A stretch of DNA of 64,000 bases, taken from the NCBI RefSeq assembly GCF_900167055.1, contig NZ_FUXP01000011.1, positions 1 to 64,000 on the forward strand. The letters are read 5' to 3'. Source of the DNA: Lysobacter spongiicola DSM 21749. GTDB lineage: Bacteria; Pseudomonadota; Gammaproteobacteria; Xanthomonadales; Xanthomonadaceae. Shown here piece by piece: positions 1-10,314 of the stretch. The notes under the pieces are model-generated. The model did not search any database, was not told where the DNA came from, and saw only the letters and a program-made list of their open reading frames with translations. Both the position numbers and the translations under genes were made by a program. The first letter of the stretch is position 1, and the number at the start of each line of letters is the position of its first letter.

Positions 1-245
1 TGCTCCAGCACCTGATCCACGATCCGTGGCGCTGTCGCGTGGGGACAGTGCCGCGGTCTCGAGGATCGATCGGTTAACCCGCCCGAACCTTCTTCCTTGA
101 ACCGTTTCAGCCACTTGTACGCTGTTCGAACGCTCACGCCGGCGGCGTGTGCGGCTTCTTCCACGCGCAGGCCCTGAATCAAGATGCGGTCCACGAGCAG
201 GGCTCGACCGCGAGGGCTAAGGCGGGCATGTTTATGCAGGTTCAT
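1..245 (-). CDS. IS481-family transposase, N-terminal part (cut by window edge)
   Basis: Reading the minus strand from the ATG at 245 gives MNLHKHARLSPRGRALLVDR followed by a helix-turn-helix segment (VEEAAHAAGVSVRTAYKWLK) and DRSSRPRHCP. This is the usual N-terminus of IS481-type DDE transposases, whose helix-turn-helix binds the terminal repeats. About 81 codons are visible; the catalytic core lies beyond the left edge. The element faces away from pilC. Whether the copy is complete cannot be seen here. Confidence 0.85.
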   Translation of the reverse strand, partial: MNLHKHARLSPRGRALLVDRILIQGLRVEEAAHAAGVSVRTAYKWLKRFKEEGSGGLTDRSSRPRHCPHATAPRIVDQVLE

Positions 246-327
246 CCGGGGCTCCTGGAGGGGTGGCTGATTCGCACCTCCAGTCTTCCGGGACCACCCC
301 GGATGAACAACCTACTGAGAGATCACA
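246..327 (-). mobile_element. Terminal region of the IS481-type element
   Basis: Between the transposase start and the pilC ribosome site lie about 80 bp with no gene. On the minus strand the outer edge reads TGTGATCTCTCAGTAGG from 327, and IS481-type ends usually begin with TGT. I infer that the element ends at or near 327. The other end and the target duplication are outside the window, so the boundary is approximate. Confidence 0.5.
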
Positions 328-342
328 TCTAGGGGTTCAAAC

Positions 343-1602
343 ATGTCCGCTACCCGATCCGCTGCCAAGCCGACCACTCCCGTGCGCCGTGCCGAGGCCG
401 CGACGATGTACGTCTGGGAGGGCACCGACAAGCGCGGTGTCGTGATGAAGGGCGAACAGCCGGCGAAAAACGCGAACTTCGTTCGTGCCGAGCTTCGCCG
501 GCAAGGCATCACCCCGAAAATCGTGAAGGTCAAGCCGAAGCCGCTGTTCGGCAGTGCGGGCAAGCGCGTTACGCCGCTCGACATCGCCATCTTCAGCCGG
601 CAGATCGCCACGATGATGAAGGCAGGCGTCCCGATCGTGGGGGCTCTCGAAATCATCGGAAGCGGTAACAAGAATCCGAAGATGCAGCAGTTGGTCAATG
701 CCATCCGCAGTGATGTAGAGAGCGGATCGTCGCTTAGCGAAGCGATCAGTAAGCATCCCGTCCAGTTCGACGAGCTTTACCGCAATCTGGTACGTGCGGG
801 TGAGTCGGCTGGCGTGCTGGAGACAGTGCTCGATACCGTTGCCACATACAAAGAGAACCTCGAGGCACTAAAAGGCAAGATCAAGAAGGCGCTGTTCTAT
901 CCGGCAGCCGTTGTGGCGGTGGCGCTAATTGTTAGCGCCATTCTGCTGATCTTCGTGGTTCCGACGTTTGAAGAAGTGTTCAACGGCTTCGGTGCAGAAC
1001 TGCCGGCCTTCACCAAGATGGTCATCGCGCTCAGCGATTTCATGGTCGCGTGGTGGTGGTTGATCCTGTTCGGTCTGGTCGCCGCCGGAATCGCCATCGT
1101 TATGGCGTTCAAGCGTTCACCAGCGTTCCAGCACTTTTTCGACCGGATGATCCTTAAGGTGCCGGTGATCGGGCAGATCATGCACAACTCAGCGATTGCG
1201 CGCTTTTCACGCACGTTGGCGGTGACGTTCAAAGCGGGCGTCCCGTTGGTGGAGGCGCTGGACACGGTCGCAGGGGCAACAGGCAACACGGTCTACGAGA
1301 AGGCGGTATTCCGAATCAGGGATGACGTCGCCGTCGGCTACCCGGTGAACATGGCAATGAAGCAGACCAACCTCTTCCCACACATGGTGGTACAGATGAC
1401 GGCCATTGGTGAAGAAGCCGGCGCGCTGGATACCATGCTGTTCAAGGTGGCCGAGTTCTACGAGCAGGAAGTCAACAATGCAGTCGACTCGCTGTCCAGC
1501 CTGCTCGAGCCGATGATCATGGTCTTCCTGGGCGTCGTGGTCGGCGGTATGGTCGTTGCCATGTACCTGCCGATCTTCAAGCTCGGCGCGGTGGTCGGCT
1601 AA
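343..1602 (+). CDS. pilC: Type IV pilus inner-membrane platform protein PilC
   Basis: 419 residues, normal for PilC. It is the polytopic inner-membrane platform on which the PilB and PilT ATPases act during pilus extension and retraction. It has the two repeated GspF-type cytoplasmic domains (about residues 70-190 and 275-395, each with a FSRQIATMMKAGVP or FSRTLAVTFKAGVP core) and three hydrophobic stretches near residues 185-210, 230-255 and 385-415. The start at 343 follows AGGGG at 331-335 with good spacing. pilD follows after 9 bp. A transposable element ends about 15 bp upstream, so the native promoter or upstream partner genes have been moved away; distal expression may now depend on the element or a promoter inside it. 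Confidence 0.96.
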   Translation: MSATRSAAKPTTPVRRAEAATMYVWEGTDKRGVVMKGEQPAKNANFVRAELRRQGITPKIVKVKPKPLFGSAGKRVTPLDIAIFSRQIATMMKAGVPIVGALEIIGSGNKNPKMQQLVNAIRSDVESGSSLSEAISKHPVQFDELYRNLVRAGESAGVLETVLDTVATYKENLEALKGKIKKALFYPAAVVAVALIVSAILLIFVVPTFEEVFNGFGAELPAFTKMVIALSDFMVAWWWLILFGLVAAGIAIVMAFKRSPAFQHFFDRMILKVPVIGQIMHNSAIARFSRTLAVTFKAGVPLVEALDTVAGATGNTVYEKAVFRIRDDVAVGYPVNMAMKQTNLFPHMVVQMTAIGEEAGALDTMLFKVAEFYEQEVNNAVDSLSSLLEPMIMVFLGVVVGGMVVAMYLPIFKLGAVVG

Positions 1603-1611
1603 GCTCCGCGG

Positions 1612-2475
1612 ATGGCATTCCTCGATCAGAACCCCGAAATCGGCTATCCACTGGTGGCCGGTTTCGGCCTCCTGTTGGGCAGCTTCCTCAACGTGGTCAT
1701 CCTGCGCCTGCCCAAGCGGCTGGAGTGGGAGTGGCAGCGCGACAGCCGGGAGGTGCTGGGCGAGCCGGACACCTACGATCCGCCTCCACCCGGCATTGTG
1801 GTGGAGCGGTCGCACTGCCCGCACTGCAAGCACCAGCTGTCGTGGTACGAGAACATCCCGGTCTTCAGCTGGCTGGCGCTGCGCGGCAAGTGCCGTAACT
1901 GCAAGGCGCCGATCTCGCCCCAGTACCCGCTGGTCGAGCTGCTGACCATGGTGTTGATGGTGGCATGCGTGTGGCGCTTCGGCTTCGGCTGGCAGGGCTT
2001 CGGGGCGATGGTGTTCACCGGGTTCCTGATCTCGCTGTCCGGTATCGACCTGCGCACGCATCTGCTACCGGATCAGCTGACCCTGCCGCTGATGTGGCTA
2101 GGGTTGATCGCCGCCGTCGACAATCTGTACATGCCCGCGAAGCCAGCGTTGATTGGCGCGGTGGTGGGCTATCTGAGCCTGTGGGTGGTCTGGTGGGTGT
2201 TCAAGCAGATCACCGGCAAGGAAGGCATGGGCCACGGCGACTTCAAGCTGCTGGCGGCCATCGGTGCCTGGACGGGGCTGATGGGGATTCTGCCCACGAT
2301 CCTGTTCTCGTCGCTGGTTGGGGCCATCATCGGTTCGGTGTGGCTGGCGATGAAGGGGCGGGACCGGGCTACGCCGATTCCGTTCGGGCCTTACCTGGCG
2401 ATCGCCGGTTGGATCACCTTTTTCTGGGGTGAGCAGATCGTCGGTGGCTATATGCGGTACTCGGGGCTGGGCTGA
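1612..2475 (+). CDS. pilD: Prepilin leader peptidase / N-methyltransferase PilD
   Basis: 287 residues, integral inner-membrane aspartyl protease. It cuts the short leader of type IV prepilins and type II secretion pseudopilins after the conserved Gly and methylates the new N-terminus. The N-terminal cytoplasmic loop has the paired cysteines (CPHCKH near residue 66 and CRNCKA near 95). The catalytic aspartates lie in GIDLRTHLLPD (about 145) and the GMGHGDFK motif (about 206). Several hydrophobic segments follow the cysteine loop. It is 9 bp after pilC and probably shares its transcript. The type II cluster at 51-62 kb has no peptidase of its own, so this enzyme probably serves both systems. 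Confidence 0.97.
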   Translation: MAFLDQNPEIGYPLVAGFGLLLGSFLNVVILRLPKRLEWEWQRDSREVLGEPDTYDPPPPGIVVERSHCPHCKHQLSWYENIPVFSWLALRGKCRNCKAPISPQYPLVELLTMVLMVACVWRFGFGWQGFGAMVFTGFLISLSGIDLRTHLLPDQLTLPLMWLGLIAAVDNLYMPAKPALIGAVVGYLSLWVVWWVFKQITGKEGMGHGDFKLLAAIGAWTGLMGILPTILFSSLVGAIIGSVWLAMKGRDRATPIPFGPYLAIAGWITFFWGEQIVGGYMRYSGLG

Positions 2476-2533
2476 GGCCGGTCCCTTCGCGACGACTCGG
2501 GCTCTTTGTCCCCAAGGGGACTTCCTTCGGGGC

Positions 2534-2643
2534 GTGGGAGCGGCTTCAGCCGCGATCGGGACCTGGCGGGCGCGAACAATCATCTGATCGCGGCTGAAGC
2601 CGCTCCTACAGGGGCGATGGGTCGCGACTTACGTCGCTCCTAC
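2534..2643. repeat. REP pair plus single type-B arm, with a preceding GTCCCC hairpin module
   Basis: Two inverted arms (2534-2557 and 2586-2609) of the GTAGGAGCGGC palindrome flank a variable spacer. The first arm has GTGGG in place of GTAGG. A third arm of the GCGAC-stem subtype lies at 2621-2643. Before them, 2507-2533 carries a CCCC/GGGG hairpin joined to CTTCCTTCGGGGC, also found beside the repeats near 7.5 kb and 19.8 kb. The cluster fills the pilD-coaE gap. Confidence 0.85.
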
Positions 2644-2690
2644 AGGTGGTAGGTGCCGCGGGGTTGGCCGGGCGTGGCATCCTGCGCGGC

Positions 2691-3311
2691 ATGAGTGATT
2701 ACATCATTGGCGTGACTGGCGGCGTGGCCTCCGGGAAGAGCGAGGTCACGCGCCGGTTCGAGGCGTTGGGCGTGTTGGTGGCCGACGCCGATATTGCGGC
2801 ACGGCAGGCGGTGGCGCCCGGCTCGGAAGGGCTGGCCGAGCTGGTGCGTGTTTTCGGGGCGGAATCGCTGGATGCCACCGGGGGGCTTGATCGCGCGGCG
2901 ATGAGGCGGCGGGTGTTCGCTGATCCCGCAGCCCGGTCCGCGCTTGAGGCGATCATCCATCCGCGGGTCCGGTCCTTGCTGCGTGCGCAGTGCGAGGCGG
3001 CCAGCGGAGCCTATGCGATCGCGGCGATCCCTCTACTGGCCGAAGGCGGCGGGCGCAGCGCCTATCCGTGGCTGGACCGGATACTGGTGGTGGATGTACC
3101 GGAGGCGGTGCAGCGCGAGCGGTTGATGCGCCGGGATGGCGTGGACCTGGCCCTGGCAGAGTCGATGATCGCGGCACAGGCGACGAGGGCCGAGCGGCTG
3201 GCGGTGGCGGATGACGTGCTGGTCAATGATGGGCCGCTGGAGGCGCTGGATGCGCACGTGGCGGCGTTGGATCGGCGGTGGCGGGTGTTGGCGGAGATGG
3301 CGGTTGGCTGA
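2691..3311 (+). CDS. coaE: Dephospho-CoA kinase
   Basis: 206 residues. It phosphorylates the 3'-hydroxyl of dephospho-CoA, the last step of coenzyme A synthesis, in the cytosol. The P-loop GGVASGKSEV lies at about residues 8-17, followed by the family's DADIAARQAV segment and IHPRVRSLL near residue 90. The start at 2691 (MSDYIIGVTG) is chosen because the family begins directly with the P-loop strand; an upstream in-frame ATG at 2646 would add 15 atypical residues encoded by repeat DNA. Pairing with pilC-pilD is common in gammaproteobacteria, but a repeat cluster separates it from pilD here. Confidence 0.95.
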   Translation: MSDYIIGVTGGVASGKSEVTRRFEALGVLVADADIAARQAVAPGSEGLAELVRVFGAESLDATGGLDRAAMRRRVFADPAARSALEAIIHPRVRSLLRAQCEAASGAYAIAAIPLLAEGGGRSAYPWLDRILVVDVPEAVQRERLMRRDGVDLALAESMIAAQATRAERLAVADDVLVNDGPLEALDAHVAALDRRWRVLAEMAVG

Positions 3312-3328
3312 CGGCTCGTTGAGCTGTT

Positions 3329-3459
3329 GTAGGAGCGACGTGAGTCGCGACCGCCCGAGATCGAGAAGAAGGTGCGGGTCGCGACTTACGTCGCTCCTAC
3401 AGGGGTGGCGGGCTTGCGTCGGGTATGTGGGTTTGGGTCGCGGCTGAAGCCGCTCCTAC
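3329..3459. repeat. Type-B REP pair and one type-A arm
   Basis: Arms at 3329-3348 (loop GTGA) and 3377-3400 (loop GTAA in the arm's own reading direction) form an inverted pair with the GCGAC/GTCGC stem. A single type-A arm ends at 3459. The group occupies the gap between the convergent coaE and the Nudix/ThiE-like gene. No other signal was seen there. Confidence 0.85.
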
Positions 3460-3514
3460 AGGGGAGGCGTCTCACCGGGCTGGGGTCATCAGGTGGCCCG
3501 GGGACCGGCGGAAG

Positions 3515-4516
3515 TCACTCCGGCCAGAGGGCGCGGATGGCGGCGATGCCTTGGGCGCCTTGTTGACGGGCTGCGGGGATGTCTTCGGGGGTGAGTCCGC
3601 CGATGGCGTAGAGGGGGATCGAGACGTGTTCGCGCATCCTGGCGAAGGCGTCCCAGCCGATGCCATTCTGGCCGGGGTGGCTCGGGGTTTCGCGGATGGC
3701 GCCGACCACGGCGAAATCGCAGCCCAGGGCTTCCGCGGCTCGGAGTTCTTGCACGCTGTGGCAGGACGCGGCCAAGGGGACCCCAGCCGGGACTGGGCGC
3801 TCGCCCTGCCCCGCCAGCTGTAAAGCGGTCAGGTGCACGCCGATACGGTGCTCGTTCGCAAGCTCCGTGTCGGCATTCACCAACACCTCGGCGCCGGCAC
3901 GGCGACAACGGTCCACGGCTTCTTCCACCAAGCTGCGCCAGTTGCCGAGTTGGGCTTCCGCCGCCACTTGGCCGTCTCCGCCACCGGTTGGATTTGCACC
4001 TGCAGCGCGCAGCTGGACCCGCCGCACACCTGCCGCCAAGGCTCGGTCCAGAGCATCCAGCCACGCGTCTTCCTCGCCGTGCCGGGGAGCGGGCGTCACC
4101 AGGTACCGGTCGGGCTGCAGCAATGCCGCCACCACCGGCACGTCGGCCGGCGGCATCGAGTAGTTCGGCAGCTTCTGCATCGGCACCCAGGCGAGTGCCT
4201 GGTTCTCGCGGCCACGGGCGGGGCCGCGCCAATGCCGGATGTCCCGCACGTCCAGCCGCAGGCGCTTGCCCGGGTAGTCCTGGGGCACGGAGATCAGCGG
4301 CTCGCCAATCTCGACGGTAATACCGAGCTCCTCATGCAGCTCGCGCGCCAGTGCCGCCTCGGGCGACTCCCCCGGCTCGACCTTGCCGCCGGGGAATTCC
4401 CAGCGGCCGGCCAGGTCACGGCCCTCGGTCCGGCGGGCCAGCAGCACCCGCCCCCGGTTGTCGCGGATCACTCCGGCGACGACGTGGACGGGGCGACTCG
4501 GAGGTTCGTCACTCAT
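3515..4516 (-). CDS. Nudix hydrolase fused to a thiamine-phosphate-synthase-like domain
   Basis: 333 residues. The N-terminal half is a MutT-type Nudix domain: the Nudix box runs from GGKVEPGESPEAAL to ELHEELGI at about residues 40-62. It would remove oxidised nucleotides such as 8-oxo-dGTP. The C-terminal half (about 140-330) resembles ThiE (VLVNADTELA, GVHLTALQL, AIGGLTPEDIPAARQQGAQG). The second domain's activity is unproven because ThiE pyrophosphate-binding residues are not clearly conserved. The start at 4516 (MSDEPPSRPVHVVAGVI) is preferred over the longer open frame, whose first 61 residues are low-complexity shadow of secA. It lies 19 bp after secA, as mutT does in many proteobacteria. 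Confidence 0.88.
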   Translation of the reverse strand: MSDEPPSRPVHVVAGVIRDNRGRVLLARRTEGRDLAGRWEFPGGKVEPGESPEAALARELHEELGITVEIGEPLISVPQDYPGKRLRLDVRDIRHWRGPARGRENQALAWVPMQKLPNYSMPPADVPVVAALLQPDRYLVTPAPRHGEEDAWLDALDRALAAGVRRVQLRAAGANPTGGGDGQVAAEAQLGNWRSLVEEAVDRCRRAGAEVLVNADTELANEHRIGVHLTALQLAGQGERPVPAGVPLAASCHSVQELRAAEALGCDFAVVGAIRETPSHPGQNGIGWDAFARMREHVSIPLYAIGGLTPEDIPAARQQGAQGIAAIRALWPE

Positions 4517-4535
4517 CGGTGGGGCGCGGGGCTCC

Positions 4536-7277
<2,742 letters not shown>

Positions 7278-7316
7278 GTGCGGTCCGAAAGAGGGTCCGA
7301 AGATCGGTCGCCAACG

Positions 7317-7340
7317 AAAACGGGGCGCCAGGCGCCCCGT
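7317..7340 (-). terminator. Hairpin with U-run in the secA leader (attenuator-like)
   Basis: On the minus strand an 8-bp stem ACGGGGCG/CGCCCCGT with a 5-nt loop is followed directly by TTTTCG, the form of a rho-independent terminator. It ends only 40 nt before the secA start, leaving little room for a promoter after it. It could attenuate secA, end read-through from upstream, or stabilise the 5' end of the mRNA. Confidence 0.5.
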
Positions 7341-7355
7341 CGTGGCGAAACGTTC

Positions 7356-7361
7356 ATTGTA
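7356..7361 (-). promoter_or_regulatory. Possible secA -10 box (TACAAT)
   Basis: TACAAT on the minus strand is a good -10 sequence about 80 bp before secA. No convincing -35 box is seen at 16-18 bp; a TTGATA lies 22 bp away. If used, transcription would begin near 7349, right before the leader hairpin. Confidence 0.35.
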
Positions 7362-7416
7362 GCGTGGGGGGGCTGGAGGCGCCTATCAAGGGGGGCGGCG
7401 TCGGATGCGGGCTGTT

Positions 7417-7522
7417 GTAGGAGCGGCTTCAGCCGCGATCGGGACTCGGCGCGGGCAGACGATCATCCGATCGCGGCTGAAGCCGCTCCTACGCCCCGAA
7501 GGAAGTCCCCCCGGGGGACAAA
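7417..7522. repeat. REP pair with GTCCCC hairpin module
   Basis: Inverted type-A arms lie at 7417-7440 and 7469-7492. They are followed by GCCCCGAAGGAAGTCCCC and a GGGGGAC complement, the same accessory hairpin as beside the repeats at 2.5 kb and inside murF. It lies between secA and the M23 gene. Confidence 0.88.
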
Positions 7523-7562
7523 GAGCCGGGAAACGAAGCGACGGGGCAGATCGCCACAAACG

Positions 7563-7586
7563 AAAAAGGCCCGCGATTCGCGGGCC
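7563..7586 (-). terminator. Rho-independent terminator of the M23 peptidase gene
   Basis: The minus strand shows an uninterrupted 8-bp stem GGCCCGCG/CGCGGGCC with an AAT loop followed by TTTTT, 18 bp after the stop codon of the M23 gene. This suggests secA is transcribed separately. Confidence 0.85.
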
Positions 7587-7603
7587 TTCGGGCAACTCCA
7601 GGC

Positions 7604-8512
7604 TCAACCGTACAGCGGCGAGCGCTGGGCGAGGAACTTGCGCGGGTCGACCACCTTGCCTTCCTGCCACACCTCGAAGTGCACGTGGGCACCGGTGGAG
7701 CGACCGGTCGAACCGGCCTTGGCGATCTCCTGCCCGGCACGGACCAGCGAACCGACCTTCAGGGTCAGCCGCGAGTTGTGCGCGTAGCGGGTTACGAAGC
7801 CGTTGCCGTGGTCGATCTCGACGGTCTTGCCGTAGCCCGAGCGGCTGCCGGCATAGCTGACCACGCCGTCGGCAACCGCCAGCACCGGATCGCCGGTACG
7901 GGCCTTGAAGTCGATGCCCTTGTGCATCGCCCGGCCACCACGGAACGGATCGGCGCGGTAGCCGAAGTTCGAGGTGATGTAGCTGTCGATCGGCTCGCGC
8001 GAAGGCACCGAGTTCATGTCGAGCTGGCGGTTGAACAGCAGCGATTCGAGTACCGAGAGCTGCTCGCCGGACGCTTTGAACCGCGCATCGAGCTCGGACA
8101 TGTCGCGGGTGAGCTCCCCGTGCGGCATGTCTTCCACCAGCCCGCCGCCACCGACGCCGACCGGCTTGTTGAAGTCGAACTCGCCGTCCTGCAACTGGCC
8201 GATCCGGGTGAGCCGCTCGCCCAGGGCGTTGAGCCGGTTGGCTTCGGCCTGGAGTTCGCCCAACCGGGCGGCAAGTGCGTTGATTTCGCGCTGGGCGTCG
8301 GCGCGGGTGGCGTCGATGCTGGCCTGCTGCTCGGCTACCTTGGCCTGCAGCGAGAGGTTGGCAACGATGCCGCCGCCGGCGCCCGCCGCCAGACCCGCGC
8401 CCAGCAGGAGGCTGGCGGCGATGCCCGGACGTTGCACGCCCTTCTGGAGCATCCGGTGCAGCAGTGAAGCGAACCTGCCCCGGGAATTGTTTACGATGTC
8501 TTGATAGGTCAT
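7604..8512 (-). CDS. M23-family (LytM-type) murein endopeptidase, membrane-anchored
   Basis: 302 residues. A short cytoplasmic N-terminus precedes one transmembrane segment (RPGIAASLLLGAGLAAGAGG, about residues 29-48), then a coiled-coil-like stretch (about 60-105). The C-terminal peptidase domain (about 190-290) has the zinc ligands H and D in HKGIDF and the HVHFEV motif, so it is probably catalytically intact and cuts peptidoglycan cross-bridges in the periplasm. The start at 8512 (MTYQDIV) is chosen because upstream codons overlap dciA. It diverges from dciA with touching start codons. A clear terminator follows. The usual neighbours of such genes are lpxC and secA, as here. Confidence 0.9.
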   Translation of the reverse strand: MTYQDIVNNSRGRFASLLHRMLQKGVQRPGIAASLLLGAGLAAGAGGGIVANLSLQAKVAEQQASIDATRADAQREINALAARLGELQAEANRLNALGERLTRIGQLQDGEFDFNKPVGVGGGGLVEDMPHGELTRDMSELDARFKASGEQLSVLESLLFNRQLDMNSVPSREPIDSYITSNFGYRADPFRGGRAMHKGIDFKARTGDPVLAVADGVVSYAGSRSGYGKTVEIDHGNGFVTRYAHNSRLTLKVGSLVRAGQEIAKAGSTGRSTGAHVHFEVWQEGKVVDPRKFLAQRSPLYG

Positions 8513-8519
8513 GTGTACG

Positions 8520-8969
8520 ATGTCTGATTTCAGGTCCAACCCGCCGCGCCGCCCTTCGGCCCCCACCGCCGCGCTCGATGCGCTGCTGGCGGAGCCTGCT
8601 GGCGACCCGATTCGTCGTGCCCTCTGGCTCGACGAGCTGGACCGTCGGTTACGCCCCCTCCTGCCGTTCCCGCTTGCCGCGCATGCGCGGCTGGCGAACT
8701 ACGAGCGCGGCAGGCTCGTGTATGTCGTCGACGCTCCGGTCTGGCGGGCCAGGTTGCGCCTGCTTGCCCCGGAACTGCTCGACGCCACCCGGTCCATCGG
8801 GTTGGTCGTGGCCGAATTCGTCATCAAGACGAGCGTGGATCCCATCGCGCCCCCAAGGGAGGCGCCGCGGAAACCGGTGACCATGTCGCCGGCTGCGAAG
8901 GAAGCCCTCGAAGCCGCGCTGGCATCACTGAAACCCTCTGGAACGACCGGATCCGGCGACGCCAAGTGA
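8520..8969 (+). CDS. dciA: DciA (DUF721), replicative helicase loader/operator
   Basis: 149 residues. DUF721 proteins are DciA, the ancestral partner that loads DnaB helicase at the origin in bacteria lacking DnaC or DnaI. The region around residues 25-100 (LDRRLRPLLPFPLAAHARLA, VDAPVWRARLRLLAPELLDA) fits the KH-like fold of the family. The tail is Ala/Pro/Lys-rich and probably disordered. The start at 8520 is preferred because an AGGT lies at 8506-8509; an in-frame ATG at 8511 is also possible. It runs opposite to the surrounding genes and converges on lpxC. Confidence 0.85.
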   Translation: MSDFRSNPPRRPSAPTAALDALLAEPAGDPIRRALWLDELDRRLRPLLPFPLAAHARLANYERGRLVYVVDAPVWRARLRLLAPELLDATRSIGLVVAEFVIKTSVDPIAPPREAPRKPVTMSPAAKEALEAALASLKPSGTTGSGDAK

Positions 8970-9190
8970 CCGCTTGGAATGCCCTTCCGCGTTATCCGCG
9001 TGAAGGCCGAGTGATCACCGACGGGGCATCCTAAGACGCACCATGCGGCCGTTTGTTAAGAATCAGGAAGCATTTCGTAAATAAAACGTTACGAGCTCAC
9101 GGAGGATTCACATCCGTGACGAGGCGCACACTGCCTGTTTTTGACGCCAATGATGTGGTTGTGCCCCGGCGGGGCACCCCCCAAGGGCTT
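8970..9190. other. Convergent intergenic region with a GC hairpin
   Basis: This region separates the ends of dciA and lpxC. The only clear structure is a 7-bp stem GTGCCCC/GGGGCAC at 9161-9177, 14 bp beyond the lpxC stop. It has no U-run on either strand, so it is at best a weak or factor-dependent terminator. No gene is seen. Confidence 0.4.
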
Positions 9191-10105
9191 TCAGGCAGCC
9201 GGCACCGGAAGATAGCCGACAGGCGCCGGCGTGGCTTCGTCGCCGCTGAAGCTCACCAGCTCCCAGGCGGACTGCTCCGCCATCAGCGCACGCACGAGCT
9301 TGTTGTTGAGGGCGTGGCCGGATTTGTAGCCCTCGTAGGCGCCAATGATGGCGTGGCCGGCGAGGTACAGGTCGCCCACGGCGTCGAGGATCTTGTGCCG
9401 CACGAACTCGTCGGCATAGCGCAGGCCATCCTCGTTGAGGACGCGGAACTCGTCCAGGACGATGGCATTGTCCATCGAACCGCCGAGGCCGAGGTTGCGC
9501 TCGCGCATGTATTCCAGGTCACGCATGAACCCGAAGGTGCGCGCCCGGCTGACTTCCTTGATGTAGTTCGCGGTGGAGAACTCCACCTCGGCCCGGGACT
9601 GCGACTCCGGGAAGGCCGGGTGGTCGAACTGCACGGTGAAACCCAGGCGGTAACCGTCATAGGGTTCGAACCGGGCGACCTTGTCGCCGTCGCGCACTTC
9701 CACAGGATGCTTGATGCGGATGAACCGCTTGGGTGCCTCCTGCTCGGCGATGCCCGCAGATTGCAGCAGGAACACGAAGGGACCGGCGGAGCCGTCCATG
9801 ATCGGCACTTCCGGCGCCGACAGTTCTATATAAGCGTTGTCGATGCCCAGGCCGGCCAGCGCCGACAGCAGGTGCTCGACCGTCTGCACCTTGGCCGGGC
9901 CGCAACTGAGGCCGGTACACAGGGTGGTCTCGGTGACCAGATCGGCGCGCGCATCGACCTCCACGACCGGATCCAGATCGACGCGTCGGAACACGATGCC
10001 GGTATCGGCCGGGGCCGGCCGCATCGTGAGGAAGACCTTTTCGCCGCTGTGCAGCCCCACACCGGTGGCGCGGATGACGTTTTTCAATGTGCGCTGGCGC
10101 AGCAT
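9191..10105 (-). CDS. lpxC: UDP-3-O-acyl-N-acetylglucosamine deacetylase LpxC
   Basis: 304 residues, full length. Zinc-dependent deacetylase catalysing the committed step of lipid A synthesis. Visible motifs are N-terminal [39 protein letters not shown] with the first zinc His (about 79), and the [12 protein letters not shown] segment carrying the other His and Asp ligands (about 238-242), then [13 protein letters not shown]. It is the last gene of the dcw block. Two hairpins separate it from ftsZ, and a possible promoter lies at 10140-10169, so it can be partly uncoupled from ftsZ transcription. Confidence 0.98.
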   Translation of the reverse strand: MLRQRTLKNVIRATGVGLHSGEKVFLTMRPAPADTGIVFRRVDLDPVVEVDARADLVTETTLCTGLSCGPAKVQTVEHLLSALAGLGIDNAYIELSAPEVPIMDGSAGPFVFLLQSAGIAEQEAPKRFIRIKHPVEVRDGDKVARFEPYDGYRLGFTVQFDHPAFPESQSRAEVEFSTANYIKEVSRARTFGFMRDLEYMRERNLGLGGSMDNAIVLDEFRVLNEDGLRYADEFVRHKILDAVGDLYLAGHAIIGAYEGYKSGHALNNKLVRALMAEQSAWELVSFSGDEATPAPVGYLPVPAA

Positions 10106-10139
10106 GGGCTATTGAAAGGCCTATCGGAAAATCGGCGCA

Positions 10140-10169
10140 AGATTACCACGCAAGCACCTGAACCTGAAC
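10140..10169 (-). promoter_or_regulatory. Possible lpxC promoter
   Basis: On the minus strand GTTCAG (10164-10169) and TAATCT (10140-10145) are separated by 18 bp and lie 35 bp before the lpxC start. The match to sigma-70 boxes is moderate. Confidence 0.35.
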
Positions 10170-10224
10170 GGAAAACGATTATCCACCGGCGCTACCGGCA
10201 GGGATCGTGAAAGCCGGCCGGCCG

Positions 10225-10281
10225 CCTGCCCCTGAGGGCAGGCACCGGCCGAAACGTGCTCCCCGAAAGGGCCGGGGAGCA
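10225..10281 (-). terminator. Two consecutive hairpins between ftsZ and lpxC
   Basis: An 8-bp stem TGCTCCCC/GGGGAGCA (10257-10264 with 10274-10281) and a 7-bp stem CCTGCCC/GGGCAGG (10225-10231 with 10236-10242) follow the ftsZ stop. Neither has a U-run. They may partly terminate or stabilise the ftsZ mRNA end. Confidence 0.45.
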
Positions 10282-10314
10282 AAAGGGACATGGTGGCGCA
10301 GCGTCGGGAGGGCC

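Noticed and set aside
9053-10210. 385-codon open frame opposite lpxC
   Set aside because: Shadow of lpxC in a high-G+C frame; composition and lack of motifs match other antisense shadows.
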